Assembly: GCF_018070565.1 (NCBI RefSeq)
Contig: NZ_JAGPXL010000035.1
Location: 1-64,000 of the forward strand
DNA: 64,000 nucleotides
DNA from: Streptomyces sp. B93
Lineage (GTDB): Bacteria > Actinomycetota > Actinomycetes > Streptomycetales > Streptomycetaceae
Direction: 5' to 3'
The notes beneath the pieces are model-generated. The model searched no databases, was not told the origin of the DNA, and saw nothing but the letters and a program-made list of their open reading frames with translations. Position 1 is the stretch's first letter, and each line of letters opens with the position of its first letter. The position numbers and the translations under genes are program-made. Positions 16,440 to 26,483 of the stretch are shown piece by piece.

Positions 16440-17638
16440 ACCCGGTCTACATCGTCGACGCCGTACGCACCCCGTTCGGCAAGTACAACGGCTCCCTCGC
16501 CGCCGTCCGCCCCGACGACCTCGCCGCCCACACCCTGCGTGCCCTCCTGGAGCGCACCCCCGCCCTCGACCCGGCCCGCGTCGACGACATCTACCTCGGC
16601 AACGCCAACGGCGCGGGCGAGGAGAACCGCAACGTCGCCCGCATGGCCGCCTTGCTCGCCGGGCTCCCCACCAGCGTCCCCGGCGTCACCGTCAACCGCC
16701 TGTGCGCCTCCGGCCTGGAGGCCGTGATCCAGGCGGCCCGCGCCATCGCGGCCGGGGACGCCTCCGTCGCCGTGGCCGGCGGCGTCGAGTCCATGACCCG
16801 CGCCCCCTACGTCCTCCCCAAGAGCGACCGGCCCTTCCCCGCCGGGCACACCGAGCTGTACTCGACCACCCTCGGCTGGCGCATGGTCAACCCGAGGATG
16901 GACCCGCAGTGGACCATCCCGCTCGGGGAGTCCGCCGAACTCATCGCCGATAAGCACGACATCACCCGGGAGCGGCAGGACGAGTACGCCCTGCACAGCC
17001 ACCACAAGGCAGCCCAGGCCCAGCGGGCGGGCCTCTTGGACGCCGAACTCACCCCCGTCCCCGTCCCCCGGCGCAAGGGCGACCCCGTCCCCTTCACCGC
17101 CGACGAGTGCGTCCGCCCCGACGCCTCCCTGGACGCGATGGCCCGGCTCAGGCCGTCCTTCCGCCCCGAGGACGGCACCGTCACCGCGGGCAACGCCTCC
17201 CCCCTCAACGATGGCGCCGCCGCCCTGCTCCTCACCGACGAGGCGGGCCTGAGGGCCACCGGCCGCGAACCCCTCGCCCGGATCTCCGCCACGGGCGTCT
17301 CCGCCTGCGACCCGCACCACTTCGGCCTCGCCCCCGTGGAAGCCGTCAACCGCGCCCTGGCCAAGGCGGGCCGCACCTTCGACGACCTCTCCGTCCTCGA
17401 ACTCAACGAGGCCTTCGCCGCCCAGGTCCTCGGCTGCCTCGCCGAGTGGCCCGGCCTCGACCCGGCGGTCCTCAACCCGCAGGGCGGCGCCATCGCCCTC
17501 GGCCACCCCCTCGGCGCCTCCGGCGCCCGCCTGGCCGGAACCCTCGCCCACCAGCTCGCCCGCAAGGGCAGCGGCACCGGCATCGCCGCCCTCTGCATCG
17601 GCGTCGGCCAGGGCCTCGCCCTCACCCTAGAACGCTAG
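16436..17638 (+). CDS. pcaF: 3-oxoadipyl-CoA thiolase
   Basis: Cleaves 3-oxoadipyl-CoA with CoA to acetyl-CoA and succinyl-CoA, the last step of the pathway. At 400 residues it has the usual thiolase length. Catalytic residues are seen in VNRLCASGLEAV (acyl-accepting Cys), ALGHPLGASGAR (His) and IAALCIGVGQGLAL (Cys). The start is the GTG at 16436, overlapping the pcaJ stop; VNPVYIVDAVRTPFGKYNGS is the conserved thiolase N-terminus. Confidence 0.96.
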   Translation: MNPVYIVDAVRTPFGKYNGSLAAVRPDDLAAHTLRALLERTPALDPARVDDIYLGNANGAGEENRNVARMAALLAGLPTSVPGVTVNRLCASGLEAVIQAARAIAAGDASVAVAGGVESMTRAPYVLPKSDRPFPAGHTELYSTTLGWRMVNPRMDPQWTIPLGESAELIADKHDITRERQDEYALHSHHKAAQAQRAGLLDAELTPVPVPRRKGDPVPFTADECVRPDASLDAMARLRPSFRPEDGTVTAGNASPLNDGAAALLLTDEAGLRATGREPLARISATGVSACDPHHFGLAPVEAVNRALAKAGRTFDDLSVLELNEAFAAQVLGCLAEWPGLDPAVLNPQGGAIALGHPLGASGARLAGTLAHQLARKGSGTGIAALCIGVGQGLALTLER

Positions 17639-17670
17639 CCGTCCTCCCCCAGTCACCCTCGGGAAGTCCC

Positions 17671-18444
<774 letters not shown>

Positions 18445-18450
18445 CCCGAG

Positions 18451-19056
18451 ATGACGAAGATCGACACCAGCAGGCCGGAGAGCGTGCTGCCCACCCCCTC
18501 GCACACCGTCGGGCCCTTCTACGGCTACGCCCTGCCCTTCCCCGGCGGCGGTGACATCGCGCCGGTGGGCCACCCGGACACCATCACCGTGCAGGGGCAC
18601 GTGTACGACGGCGAGGGCAGGCCGCTGCCGGACGCCTTCGTGGAGCTGTGGGGCGCGGACCCGGACGGCGAGGTGCCCCGGGTGGACGGTTCCATCCGGC
18701 GTGATCCGGCCAGCGGCGGCTATCTGGGCCGCAACGGCGTGGAGTTCACCGGCTGGGGCCGCGTCCAGACCGACGCGGGCGGCCACTGGTACGCGCGGAC
18801 GCTGCGGCCGGGGGCGCGCGGCGGCAGTGCGCCGTACCTGAGTGTGTGCGTGTTCGCGCGCGGGCTGCTGGTGCACCTCTTCACCCGGATCTACCTGCCG
18901 GGCGACGAGGCCGCGCACGCCACCGACCCGCTGCTCGCCCGGCTGGACCCGGAGCGACGCGCCACGCTGGTCGCCACCGACGACGGCAAGGGCACCTACC
19001 GTTTCGACATCCGCCTTCAGGGCGAAGGCGAAACGGTCTTCCTGGAGTACCAGTGA
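18451..19056 (+). CDS. pcaG: Protocatechuate 3,4-dioxygenase alpha subunit
   Basis: Non-iron partner of PcaH, 201 residues, the normal alpha-chain length. It keeps the dioxygenase fold (SHTVGPFYGYALPF, ITVQGHVYDGEGRPLPDAFV, VELWGADPDGE, LFTRIYLPGDE) but lacks the two-His iron motif present in PcaH, as expected. The stop overlaps the GTG start of pcaB by 4 bp. Confidence 0.95.
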   Translation: MTKIDTSRPESVLPTPSHTVGPFYGYALPFPGGGDIAPVGHPDTITVQGHVYDGEGRPLPDAFVELWGADPDGEVPRVDGSIRRDPASGGYLGRNGVEFTGWGRVQTDAGGHWYARTLRPGARGGSAPYLSVCVFARGLLVHLFTRIYLPGDEAAHATDPLLARLDPERRATLVATDDGKGTYRFDIRLQGEGETVFLEYQ

Positions 19057-20384
19057 CAGCTGCCGACGACGACACCGGCCTGCTCGCCCCCGGGTGGGCG
19101 GGCTCCGCCACCGCCGCCGCGACGGGCGACACCGCGTTCCTGCGGGCGCTGCTCGACGCGGAGGCCGCGCTGACGCGTGCCCAGGCCGCGCTCGGGCTCG
19201 CCCCGGCCGAGGCGGCGACGGCGGTGACCGAGGCGGCCCGGGGCGCCCGGTTCGACGCCCGGGAGCTGGCGGGGCGGGCCCGCGCGGGCGGCAATCCCGT
19301 CATCCCGCTCGTCGCCGGGCTGACGGAGGCGGTCGGCAAGGAGCACGGACCGTATGTGCACCGGGGCGCGACCAGCCAGGACATCATGGACACGGCGATG
19401 ATGCTGGTCGCCGTGCGCGGTCTGGCCCCGGCCCTCGCGGACCTGGAGCGCGCCGCACGGGCGCTGGCCGGGCTCGCCGCCGCCCACCGGGACACCGCGA
19501 TGCCCGGCCGGACACTCACCCAGCACGCCGTACCGACGACGTTCGGGCTGAAGGCCGCCGGGTGGCGGTCGCTGGTGCTGGACGCCCGGGACCGGCTGAC
19601 GGCCGTACGGGACGCGCTGCCCGCCCAACTGGGCGGCGCGGCCGGGACGCTGGCCGCCTTCGGGGCGTACGGCGCCGGGGACCCGCTGGAGCTGCCGGGG
19701 GCCTACGCGCGGGAACTCGGGCTGGCCGAGCCGGTGCTGCCCTGGCACACACTGCGGACCCCGGTCGCCGACCTCGCCGGGGCGCTGGCGTTCACCGCCG
19801 GGGCGCTGGGGAAACTCGCCGCCGATGTGCTGGTGCTGGGCCGCACGGAGATCGCGGAGGTCGCGGAGGGCAGCGGCGGCGGTTCGTCGGCGATGCCGCA
19901 CAAGGCGAACCCCGTGCGCGCCACCCTGATCGCGGCGGCGGCCCGGCGGGCACCCCAGCTCGCGGCCGTGCTGTACGGCTCGCTGGCGGCGGAGGACGAG
20001 CGTCCGGCGGGGGCCTGGCACGCCGAGTGGGAGCCGCTGCGGGAGCTGCTGCGGCTGGTCGGCGGGGCGGCCCGGGACGCCGCGGAACTCGCCGGGGGGC
20101 TACGGGTGTTCCCGGACCGGATGCGGGAGCACCTCGGCCTCACCCACGGGCTGGTCGTCTCCGAGCGGCTGTCCGCCGAGCTGGCCCCGGTGCTCGGGCG
20201 GGCCCGCGCCGGGGAACTGCTCACCGCGCTGGCCCGCCGCACCTGGGACGAGGGCCGGACCCTGGCGGAACTCCTCGCCGCCGAACCCGAGTTGAAGGGC
20301 CTCGACCTCGGGGACCTCACCGACCCCGCCCGCTACACCGGCTCCGCGGGAGCCCTCACCGACCGTGCGCTGGAGCGACGTTGA
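19053..20384 (+). CDS. pcaB: 3-carboxy-cis,cis-muconate cycloisomerase
   Basis: Member of the fumarase/adenylosuccinate-lyase superfamily that cyclises carboxymuconate to 4-carboxymuconolactone. The 443-residue product carries the superfamily signature GSSAMPHKANPVRA, plus HRGATSQDIMDTAMM and MPGRTLTQHAVPTTFGLKAA. The GTG at 19053 overlaps the pcaG stop. A short C-terminal region after TRALERR-like TDRALERR runs straight into pcaL. Confidence 0.95.
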   Translation: MTAADDDTGLLAPGWAGSATAAATGDTAFLRALLDAEAALTRAQAALGLAPAEAATAVTEAARGARFDARELAGRARAGGNPVIPLVAGLTEAVGKEHGPYVHRGATSQDIMDTAMMLVAVRGLAPALADLERAARALAGLAAAHRDTAMPGRTLTQHAVPTTFGLKAAGWRSLVLDARDRLTAVRDALPAQLGGAAGTLAAFGAYGAGDPLELPGAYARELGLAEPVLPWHTLRTPVADLAGALAFTAGALGKLAADVLVLGRTEIAEVAEGSGGGSSAMPHKANPVRATLIAAAARRAPQLAAVLYGSLAAEDERPAGAWHAEWEPLRELLRLVGGAARDAAELAGGLRVFPDRMREHLGLTHGLVVSERLSAELAPVLGRARAGELLTALARRTWDEGRTLAELLAAEPELKGLDLGDLTDPARYTGSAGALTDRALERR

Positions 20385-20386
20385 CC

Positions 20387-21514
20387 GTGGAACTCCTCAA
20401 CCACCGGACCGAAGGACCCCACTCCGCTCCCGCGCTGCTGCTCGGGCCGTCCCTGGGGACGTCGTACGCCCTGTGGGACAAGGTGGCGCCCGAGCTGTCG
20501 GCCGGGCACCGGGTGGTGCGCTGGGACCTGCCGGGGCACGGCGGCTCGGCGGCGGAGCTGATCGGCCCCGGGGCGACCGTCGGTGACCTCGCCGCTCTGG
20601 TTCTGGCGCTCGCCGACGCGCTCGGCGTCGAACGGTTCGCCTACGCGGGGGTGTCGCTGGGCGGCGCGGTCGGGCTGCACCTCGCCCTGCACCACCCCGA
20701 GCGGCTCACCTCCCTCGCCGTCGTCTGCTCCTCCGCCCACTTCAACGGGGCCGCACCCTGGCGGGAGCGGGCGGCGCTGGTGCGGCGCGAGGGCCTGGCC
20801 GGGCTGGCGGACGGCGCGGACGCCCGCTGGTTCACACCCGGGTTCACCGTGCCGCGGCTGGTGCGCGACCACCGGGAGGCCGACCCGGGGGCGTACGCCG
20901 CCTGCTGTGACGCGCTCGCCGCCTTCGACGTACGGGCCGACCTCGGCCGGATCGCGGTGCCGACGCTGCTGGTGGCCGGGCGCGAGGACCCGGCGACACC
21001 GCCCGCGCACCTCAGGGAGATCGCGGACGCGGTGCCGGGGGCGGCGCTGGTGGAGATCCCCGGCGCCTCGCACCTGGCGCCCGCCGAGCGGCCGGAGGCG
21101 GTACTGGCGGCGCTGCGGGCGCACTTCGGCGAGGGGCCCGCCCGGCTGGGGACGGCGGTGCGGCGCGAGGTGCTGGGCGACGCCCACGTGGACCGGGCGC
21201 ACGCGCGGCAGACACCGTTCACGGCCCGGTTCCAGGACTTCATCTCCCGCTACGCGTGGGGGGAGATCTGGACCGACCCGACGCTCAGCCGCCGGGAGCG
21301 CAGCATGGTCACGCTGACCGCGCTGGTCGCGCACGGGCACTACGAGGAGCTGGCGATGCATGTGCGGGCGGCGCGCCGCAACGGGCTCTCGCCCGAGGAG
21401 ATCGGCGCGGTGCTGCTCCAGACGGCCGTCTACTGCGGCGTACCGGCGGCGAACTCGGCGTTCGCGGCGGCGCAGCGGGTGCTGGCCGAGGAGGAGACCG
21501 GCGACGGCACCTGA
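20387..21514 (+). CDS. pcaL: PcaD-PcaC fusion: enol-lactone hydrolase / carboxymuconolactone decarboxylase
   Basis: Bifunctional enzyme of about 375 residues, as known in Streptomyces and Rhodococcus. Residues 1-250 are an alpha/beta hydrolase (PcaD) with nucleophile Ser in YAGVSLGGAVGL, Asp in LLVAGREDPATPP and His in IPGASHLAPAERP. Residues about 260-375 are the PcaC decarboxylase (FTARFQDFISRYAWGEIWTD, LSRRERSMVTLTALVAHGHY, EEIGAVLLQTAVYCGVPAAN). Start is GTG 20387; a TTG at 20381 overlaps the pcaB stop and is possible. It closes the pca operon and converges on the ATPase gene. Confidence 0.94.
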   Translation: MELLNHRTEGPHSAPALLLGPSLGTSYALWDKVAPELSAGHRVVRWDLPGHGGSAAELIGPGATVGDLAALVLALADALGVERFAYAGVSLGGAVGLHLALHHPERLTSLAVVCSSAHFNGAAPWRERAALVRREGLAGLADGADARWFTPGFTVPRLVRDHREADPGAYAACCDALAAFDVRADLGRIAVPTLLVAGREDPATPPAHLREIADAVPGAALVEIPGASHLAPAERPEAVLAALRAHFGEGPARLGTAVRREVLGDAHVDRAHARQTPFTARFQDFISRYAWGEIWTDPTLSRRERSMVTLTALVAHGHYEELAMHVRAARRNGLSPEEIGAVLLQTAVYCGVPAANSAFAAAQRVLAEEETGDGT

Positions 21515-21521
21515 TGTCACG

Positions 21522-24230
21522 TCAGGACCGGGGGCCGGTCTCCAGGGTGCGGCGGGCCTCCAGGGCCCGCTCGGCGAGGCCGTCGGCGCCACAGGAGCGG
21601 GCCAGGGCCAGACCGCGGTTCAGTTCGGCGGCGGAGCGGGCGGCGATGCCGTACTCGACGCGGGCGGCGGCGTGTTCGTACAGGCAGGGTGAGGCTTCCA
21701 GGTAGGTGACGGCCTGGTGGGCGAGGCCGACCTTGCGCTGGCCGGTCTCCAGGTCGGCGGCGCAGCGCAGGGCCTCGCCGATGGCGGTGTCGGTGCCGAA
21801 CCGCTCGGCCTGGCGGCGGGCGTCGGTGGCGAGGCGGGCGGCGCGGCCGGGGTCCTCGGAGGCGAGGGCGCGGGCGAGGTCGACGGTCCAGGGCGCGAGG
21901 ACGGGGTTGTGGCCGCCGCGGGCCGCGGTGGCCTTCTCGGCCGCCTCCAGTTCGTTGACGCCCTCCTTGACCCGGCCCACGGCGAGCAGCAGCCGGCCGC
22001 GCACCGAGCGGGTGTCGGGCAGCACGATGGTGGTCGGGTAGGGCGGGGCGAAGCCGTAGCGTTCGGCGACGGACCAGGCCTCGTCGACATGGCCGCGGGC
22101 GAGCAGGGTGTCGACCAGTCCGCACGTCGCCGACCAGTACAGCGGCAGTCCGCGGCCGACGCGTTCGGCGAGGCGCAGGGATTCGCGCAGGACCTCCTCG
22201 GCGTCCGTCAGCCGGCCCTGCCGGCGGTAGGCGAGGCCGAGGAAGGCGTTGGCCAGGGCGAGGTGGCCGCCGCTCCAGCCCGCGGTGGTGTAGGCGCGCA
22301 GGGCCTCCGCGAAGAGGCTCTCGGCGCGGTCCAGCCGGTCGGCGCAGGCGTAGCAGCTGCCGAGCATCATCAGCAGTTCGACGCCCCACTCGGTGTCGGT
22401 CCAGCCGAGGCCGGGCGCGAGGCGGCCGTTGACGAGGGCGCGGTCGGCGATCTCCACGACCTCCTCGGCGTTCTCGCCGTGGGTCATGGCGTCGAAGGCG
22501 CGCAGGATGAGCAGGGCGCGTTCGGAGTTGTCGCGGCCGGTGCAGGTGCGGGCCAGCCGGGCGAGCCGTTCGGAGCGGCCGGGGGTGGCGGACTCGCCCG
22601 CGTGGATGCCCTCCCACATGTACTGCACGGCCTTCAGGCGCAGCTTGTCGGGGCCGTCGGGGTGCCGGGCGGCCTCGGCCTCGACGGTGCGGACGGCCTG
22701 CTCCAGCTGGTCGTTGTGGAGCAGGGCCTGGGAGAGGCGGAAGACGGCGTCCACGCGGGCGGTGCCGTCGAGGCCGGGCATGGCCAGCGCGGTCCGCAGG
22801 TGGCCGATGGTGGTGGCGGGCGCGGTGAGCAGGGTCGCGCAGCCCAGTTCGTAGAGCACGCGCGCGTGCACCTCGGGCCGGGGCGGTTCCTCCAGGGCGC
22901 GTTCCAGGCAGCGGCGGGCGGCGTCGACCGCGCCGACGGCGAGGTGTTCGCGGGCGGCCTCGCGGAGCTGGTCGACGAGTTCGGCGTCGTCGTCGGGGTG
23001 GACCTGGAGCAGATGGCGGGAGGCGGCCGCCGCGCCGAGGCCGGAGTCGGTGACGACCTGGGCGGCGATGCCGTGCATGGCGGTGCGCAGGCCCTCGGGG
23101 ATGGAGTTGTAGACGGCGCTCGCGATGAGCGGGTGGACGAACTCCAGGTCGGTCTCCAGGTCGGTCTCCAGGCCCGTTTCCGGGTCGGTTTCCGCGTCGG
23201 GTGCCGTGAGGATGCGGGCGGAGCGCAGCAGGGCGGCGCAGTGGGCGGCGTCCGCGCGGTCCATGGTGGTGAGGCGGGCGACGAGACCGACGGAGATGTC
23301 GGTGCCGAGGATGGCGGCGGCCCAGGCGAACCGGGTGGCGTCGACGCCGAGTCCCTCCAGCCGGGAGACGAGTCCGCGCCCGCGGGCCGAGCGGTTCAGG
23401 GCGCGCAGTTCACCGGCGGACGCCTCGGTGGGGATCAGCTCGCTGTCCTGGACCTTGGCGAGGAGTTCGACGGTCTCGTAGGGGTTGCCGCCGGTGACGG
23501 CCCACACCTCGCGGCAGAACGGCGCGTCGGCGTGGTCGCCGAGGGTGGCCCGGGTGATCCCGGCGCTGGCGTCCGGGGTGAGCGCGCTGAGGGTGTTGAC
23601 GGGGCGGCCCGCGGCCTCGGCGACGGCGTCGAGGTGGCGGGCGCTGTCGCCGCTGACCTCGCCCGGCCTGCGGGCCACGACGACCAGGACGGACAGTTCG
23701 CGCAGCCGCTCGGCGAGCGCGGCCAGCCAGCTCAGGGTCTCCTGGTCGGCCCAGTGGGCGTCGTCGATGAGCAGCACCAGCGGCCAGTCCCGGTCGGCGA
23801 GCCGCCGTACCGCGGCCACCAGGCCGTCGCGGACGCCCCGCGGGTCGGCCTGCCGCTCTCCGGGGTCCGCTATGCCGAGGGCGGGGCCCGCGATGTCGTA
23901 CCAGTCGCCGAGGTACTCGCGGGCCTCCTCGGGGAGCATCGTGACGAGCGCGGGCTGGAGCAACTGCCGTACCACGTTGAAGGGGACGGACCTGAGGGTC
24001 TCGCCGCCGCGGGCGGACCAGACGGTGCAGCCGCGCCGCTCGGCGATCCGGCGGGCCTCGGCCAGCAGCGCGGTCTTGCCGAGTCCGGCCTCGCCGCAGA
24101 ACATCAGCAGACCGCCCGTGGACGTGCGGTCCACGCACAAGGCGTCGACCGCCTGTTCGAGGGCGGCGACCTCCCGGTCGCGCTCCCACAGGGAGGCCGA
24201 GGCCGCCGCCGACGACCGTCCCTCCGTCAT
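21522..24230 (-). CDS. MalT/LAL-like AAA ATPase lacking a LuxR HTH
   Basis: Large STAND-type ATPase of 902 residues. Walker A is GEAGLGKT (about 46-53), Walker B WPLVLLIDDAHWAD, and there is an AAA-like GGNPYE sensor. The C-terminal half is helical TPR-like repeats (ALANAFLGLAYRRQGRLTDAEEVL, LARALASEDPGRAARLA). Full LAL regulators end in a LuxR HTH; this one stops at ALEARRTLETGPRS, so it cannot bind DNA that way. An acidic run of short repeats (ETDPETGLETDLETDLE) occurs mid-protein. The ATG at 24230 has GGGAGG at good spacing. It may signal through another protein; it converges on pcaL, 7 bases apart, but need not regulate pca. Confidence 0.85.
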   Translation of the reverse strand: MTEGRSSAAASASLWERDREVAALEQAVDALCVDRTSTGGLLMFCGEAGLGKTALLAEARRIAERRGCTVWSARGGETLRSVPFNVVRQLLQPALVTMLPEEAREYLGDWYDIAGPALGIADPGERQADPRGVRDGLVAAVRRLADRDWPLVLLIDDAHWADQETLSWLAALAERLRELSVLVVVARRPGEVSGDSARHLDAVAEAAGRPVNTLSALTPDASAGITRATLGDHADAPFCREVWAVTGGNPYETVELLAKVQDSELIPTEASAGELRALNRSARGRGLVSRLEGLGVDATRFAWAAAILGTDISVGLVARLTTMDRADAAHCAALLRSARILTAPDAETDPETGLETDLETDLEFVHPLIASAVYNSIPEGLRTAMHGIAAQVVTDSGLGAAAASRHLLQVHPDDDAELVDQLREAAREHLAVGAVDAARRCLERALEEPPRPEVHARVLYELGCATLLTAPATTIGHLRTALAMPGLDGTARVDAVFRLSQALLHNDQLEQAVRTVEAEAARHPDGPDKLRLKAVQYMWEGIHAGESATPGRSERLARLARTCTGRDNSERALLILRAFDAMTHGENAEEVVEIADRALVNGRLAPGLGWTDTEWGVELLMMLGSCYACADRLDRAESLFAEALRAYTTAGWSGGHLALANAFLGLAYRRQGRLTDAEEVLRESLRLAERVGRGLPLYWSATCGLVDTLLARGHVDEAWSVAERYGFAPPYPTTIVLPDTRSVRGRLLLAVGRVKEGVNELEAAEKATAARGGHNPVLAPWTVDLARALASEDPGRAARLATDARRQAERFGTDTAIGEALRCAADLETGQRKVGLAHQAVTYLEASPCLYEHAAARVEYGIAARSAAELNRGLALARSCGADGLAERALEARRTLETGPRS

Positions 24231-24423
24231 CCCGCTACCTCCCGGAGTCGCCCGAACGACGTACGAAGGGAGCCTAGTCCTCATCAAGTCGGCGTGGCGC
24301 GTGGTCCGGTGAGTGTTCCCGGGAGGGATGACAGCGGTTGCCGCGCGGGTGTAGGGGGAAGGTCCCCGAAATGGCCGCCGACCCTCTCATCCCGCTTTCA
24401 CCGACGCCTCATACGGTGGGGTC

Positions 24424-25518
24424 ATGACGCAGGTGACTCCTCCCGGGTGGTATCCCGACCCCGGGCAGACGAATGAGGGGCCGCCCACCGAGCGCTGGTG
24501 GGACGGCAAGGCATGGACGGACCAGGTCCGTCCCGCGGGGTCGGGCGCCGCGTGGGGTCCCCCGGCGCAGTCCCCGGCGGACTCCGGCCCGCCCGCACCG
24601 GGCGCCTTCGGCCCGGCGCAGCCCGGCTTCGGGGCGCCGGACGCCCATCCCGGGCCGCCCGGCTATCCGGCCTTCCCCGGCCATCCGGGCTATCCGGGGC
24701 AGCCGCCCACCCGGGCGCGGCGCGGGCTGCGCACCGGGATCGCGGTGGGTGTGGCGGTCGTGGTGCTGGCGAGCATAGGCGTCGGCGTGTGGGCGCTGAC
24801 CAAGGACGACGGCGGCGACGGCGGCCGGGCCGACTCGCAGCAGGGGCAGGACGGCGGCCCCTTCGGCGGTCCGGACGGCGACGGCGGTTCCGGCGGGGAC
24901 GGCGGCCCGGGCGGGAACGGCGGCGGGGACTCGGGCGGCTCCGGCGGCGCGCCGGGTCCCGACGAGTCGCAGGCGCCGGAGGTCGAGGGCGGCGGCACGC
25001 TGTCCGACCCGGTCAACGGCATCAGCCTGAAGGTGCCGGACGGCTGGACCGGGCAGCAGATGACGGTGGGCGCGCAGATGGCGTCGGACACCACCTACAA
25101 GTGCCCCGGCGACACCTCCAAGAGCTGCACGAAGGGCGGCGCGTACTCGGCGCCCGCGCTGGCCCTGGGCACCGAGGGCGACACCGCCGAGGAGGTCGCC
25201 AAGGCGGACATCGCCGAGAACGCGGAGGAGTCCTACGGCGGCGACTCCTACGGGAAGATCACCTCCCACGAGGTGCTGTCCTCGGGTGCGGTGACGGTGG
25301 CCGGGCAGAAGGGCTACCAGGTCCGCTGGAAGGCGGTGACCAGCAAGGGCTCGGACGGCTATGTCGAGTCGCTGGTGTTCCCCTCGCCGGGGAACCCGGA
25401 CCGGCTGGTGGTGGTGCGGATGGGTCTCGACACCGACCAGAAGGTGTCGCTGCTCGACGACATCGCCGAGAGCATCAAGGAGTCGTCCGGCGGCGGGGGC
25501 AACGGTCAGGACGTCTGA
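24424..25518 (+). CDS. DUF2510 membrane protein with extracellular sensor-like domain
   Basis: 364 residues. Residues about 5-38 are a DUF2510 motif (PPGWYPDP, ERWWDGKAWTDQVRP). A Pro/Gly-rich cytoplasmic linker follows, then one membrane helix (GIAVGVAVVVLASIGVGVWAL, about 100-120), a Gly/Asp-rich spacer, and an extracellular domain from about 195 (LSDPVNGISLKVPDGW, GYQVRWKAVTSKGSDGYVES, RLVVVRMGL). Single-pass DUF2510 proteins are common in actinomycetes; their role is unknown. Divergent from the ATPase, with its own promoter region of about 190 bases. Confidence 0.85.
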   Translation: MTQVTPPGWYPDPGQTNEGPPTERWWDGKAWTDQVRPAGSGAAWGPPAQSPADSGPPAPGAFGPAQPGFGAPDAHPGPPGYPAFPGHPGYPGQPPTRARRGLRTGIAVGVAVVVLASIGVGVWALTKDDGGDGGRADSQQGQDGGPFGGPDGDGGSGGDGGPGGNGGGDSGGSGGAPGPDESQAPEVEGGGTLSDPVNGISLKVPDGWTGQQMTVGAQMASDTTYKCPGDTSKSCTKGGAYSAPALALGTEGDTAEEVAKADIAENAEESYGGDSYGKITSHEVLSSGAVTVAGQKGYQVRWKAVTSKGSDGYVESLVFPSPGNPDRLVVVRMGLDTDQKVSLLDDIAESIKESSGGGGNGQDV

Positions 25519-25536
25519 CCGGCCGCCGCGGCCGTT

Positions 25537-25583
25537 CGGCCGGACGGGGCGCCCCTCCGCTCTCGGGGAGCCCCGTCCGGCCG
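25537..25583. terminator. Strong hairpin terminator after the DUF2510 gene
   Basis: CGGCCGGACGGGGC at 25537-25550 pairs perfectly with 25570-25583. Inside, CCCC (25552-25555) can pair with GGGG (25565-25568). It starts 18 bases after the stop and lies between convergent genes. Confidence 0.75.
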
Positions 25584-25665
25584 GTGGTGCGCGCCGCCCC
25601 CGTCCCCACGGTGCGGCGCGGTCAGGTCACCGTCCAGTCATCCCGTGGACGGCGGCCTGGGTCCC

Positions 25666-26283
25666 TCATGTGAGGCCGAGTGCCGGGAGTACGGCGGCCT
25701 CCACGAAGCGGAGCAGATAGTCGGGGTCGGCCTCCTCGCCCTCCAGCAGCGGGCGCATCCGCTGGACGCCGAACATCTGCGCCGGCACATAGCCGAGCGC
25801 GGGATGGTCCGCGGGGATCTCGCCCCGTTCGACCCCGCGCCGGAGCATCTCCGCGAGCGCCTGCAACTCGGGCTCCATCACGGCCTCACGCAGCGCCCGC
25901 GCCAGTTCCTCGTCCTGGACGACTGCGTGCCCGAGCGCCTGCACCAGGGCGCTGTCCCGGTCCGAGCAGTCCCCGGCGACCCGCGCCACCTGGCGGAGGT
26001 CCTCGGCGAGCGAGCCGGTGTCGATCCCGGCGAAGCGGGCCCGTCGACGGGACCGCAGGGCCGCCGCCACGAACTGGGGCTTGGTCTTCCACTGCCGGTA
26101 GAGCGTGGACTTGCTGCACCGGGTGGTCTGGGCGATGCCCTCCATGCTGACGGCGTCGTAGCCGCACTCGCGGATCTGGCGCAGGACGGCGTCGAAGAAC
26201 TCCTGCTCGCGCTCGGGCGTGAGCTTGGAGCGGCGCGAGGCGACGACCGGTTCCGGTCGCTCCGCGGCCTGCGACGACGTCAT
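25666..26283 (-). CDS. TetR family transcriptional regulator
   Basis: 205 residues. The HTH is VSMEGIAQTTRCSKSTLYRQW within an N-terminal domain preceded by EREQEFFDAVLRQIRECGYDA. The C-terminal ligand domain matches the TetR_C group seen with multidrug or lipid genes (ARVAGDCSDRDSALVQALGH, REAVMEPELQALAEMLRRGV). It is divergent from the PAP2-transporter pair. The 200-bp gap carries five evenly spaced near-palindromes that are likely its operators, so it probably represses itself and the pair. Confidence 0.92.
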   Translation of the reverse strand: MTSSQAAERPEPVVASRRSKLTPEREQEFFDAVLRQIRECGYDAVSMEGIAQTTRCSKSTLYRQWKTKPQFVAAALRSRRRARFAGIDTGSLAEDLRQVARVAGDCSDRDSALVQALGHAVVQDEELARALREAVMEPELQALAEMLRRGVERGEIPADHPALGYVPAQMFGVQRMRPLLEGEEADPDYLLRFVEAAVLPALGLT

Positions 26284-26346
26284 CGGCTCTGCTCCTCACT
26301 GCGGGGGACGGCGCGGGGGGTCGCGCGCTTCCAGTGTGTCGTACGT

Positions 26347-26420
26347 CTATCGATACGCCAGTGTACCGGTACAGGACCGTATCGGTACACTCTCGTATCG
26401 GTACGGAGACGTATCGATGC
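26347..26420. promoter_or_regulatory. Five near-palindromic operators with exact 16-bp spacing
   Basis: Ten-base units start at 26347, 26363, 26379, 26395 and 26411: CTATCGATAC, GTACCGGTAC, GTATCGGTAC, GTATCGGTAC and GTATCGATGC. The consensus GTATCGGTAC is close to its own reverse complement, and GTACCGGTAC is a full palindrome, extended to 12 bases at 26362-26373. The 6-base spacers are unrelated to one another. A 16-base step puts successive units about one and a half helical turns apart. The array lies between tetR and the PAP2 gene. Confidence 0.7.
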
Positions 26421-26483
26421 CGTACGCATGGACCCTGCGCCAGCCGGGCCCGGCGGCACCACCGTCAGGGAAGGGCCGGGGAT

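Noticed and set aside
18842..20380. Extended N-terminus for PcaL read through pcaG and pcaB
   Set aside because: The frame is open only because of GC bias. The hydrolase domain begins at about 20387.
21717..24476. Long plus-strand open frame opposite the LAL ATPase
   Set aside because: The Gly/Ala/Val/Glu-rich translation has no motifs, while the opposite strand gives full Walker motifs and a ribosome site.
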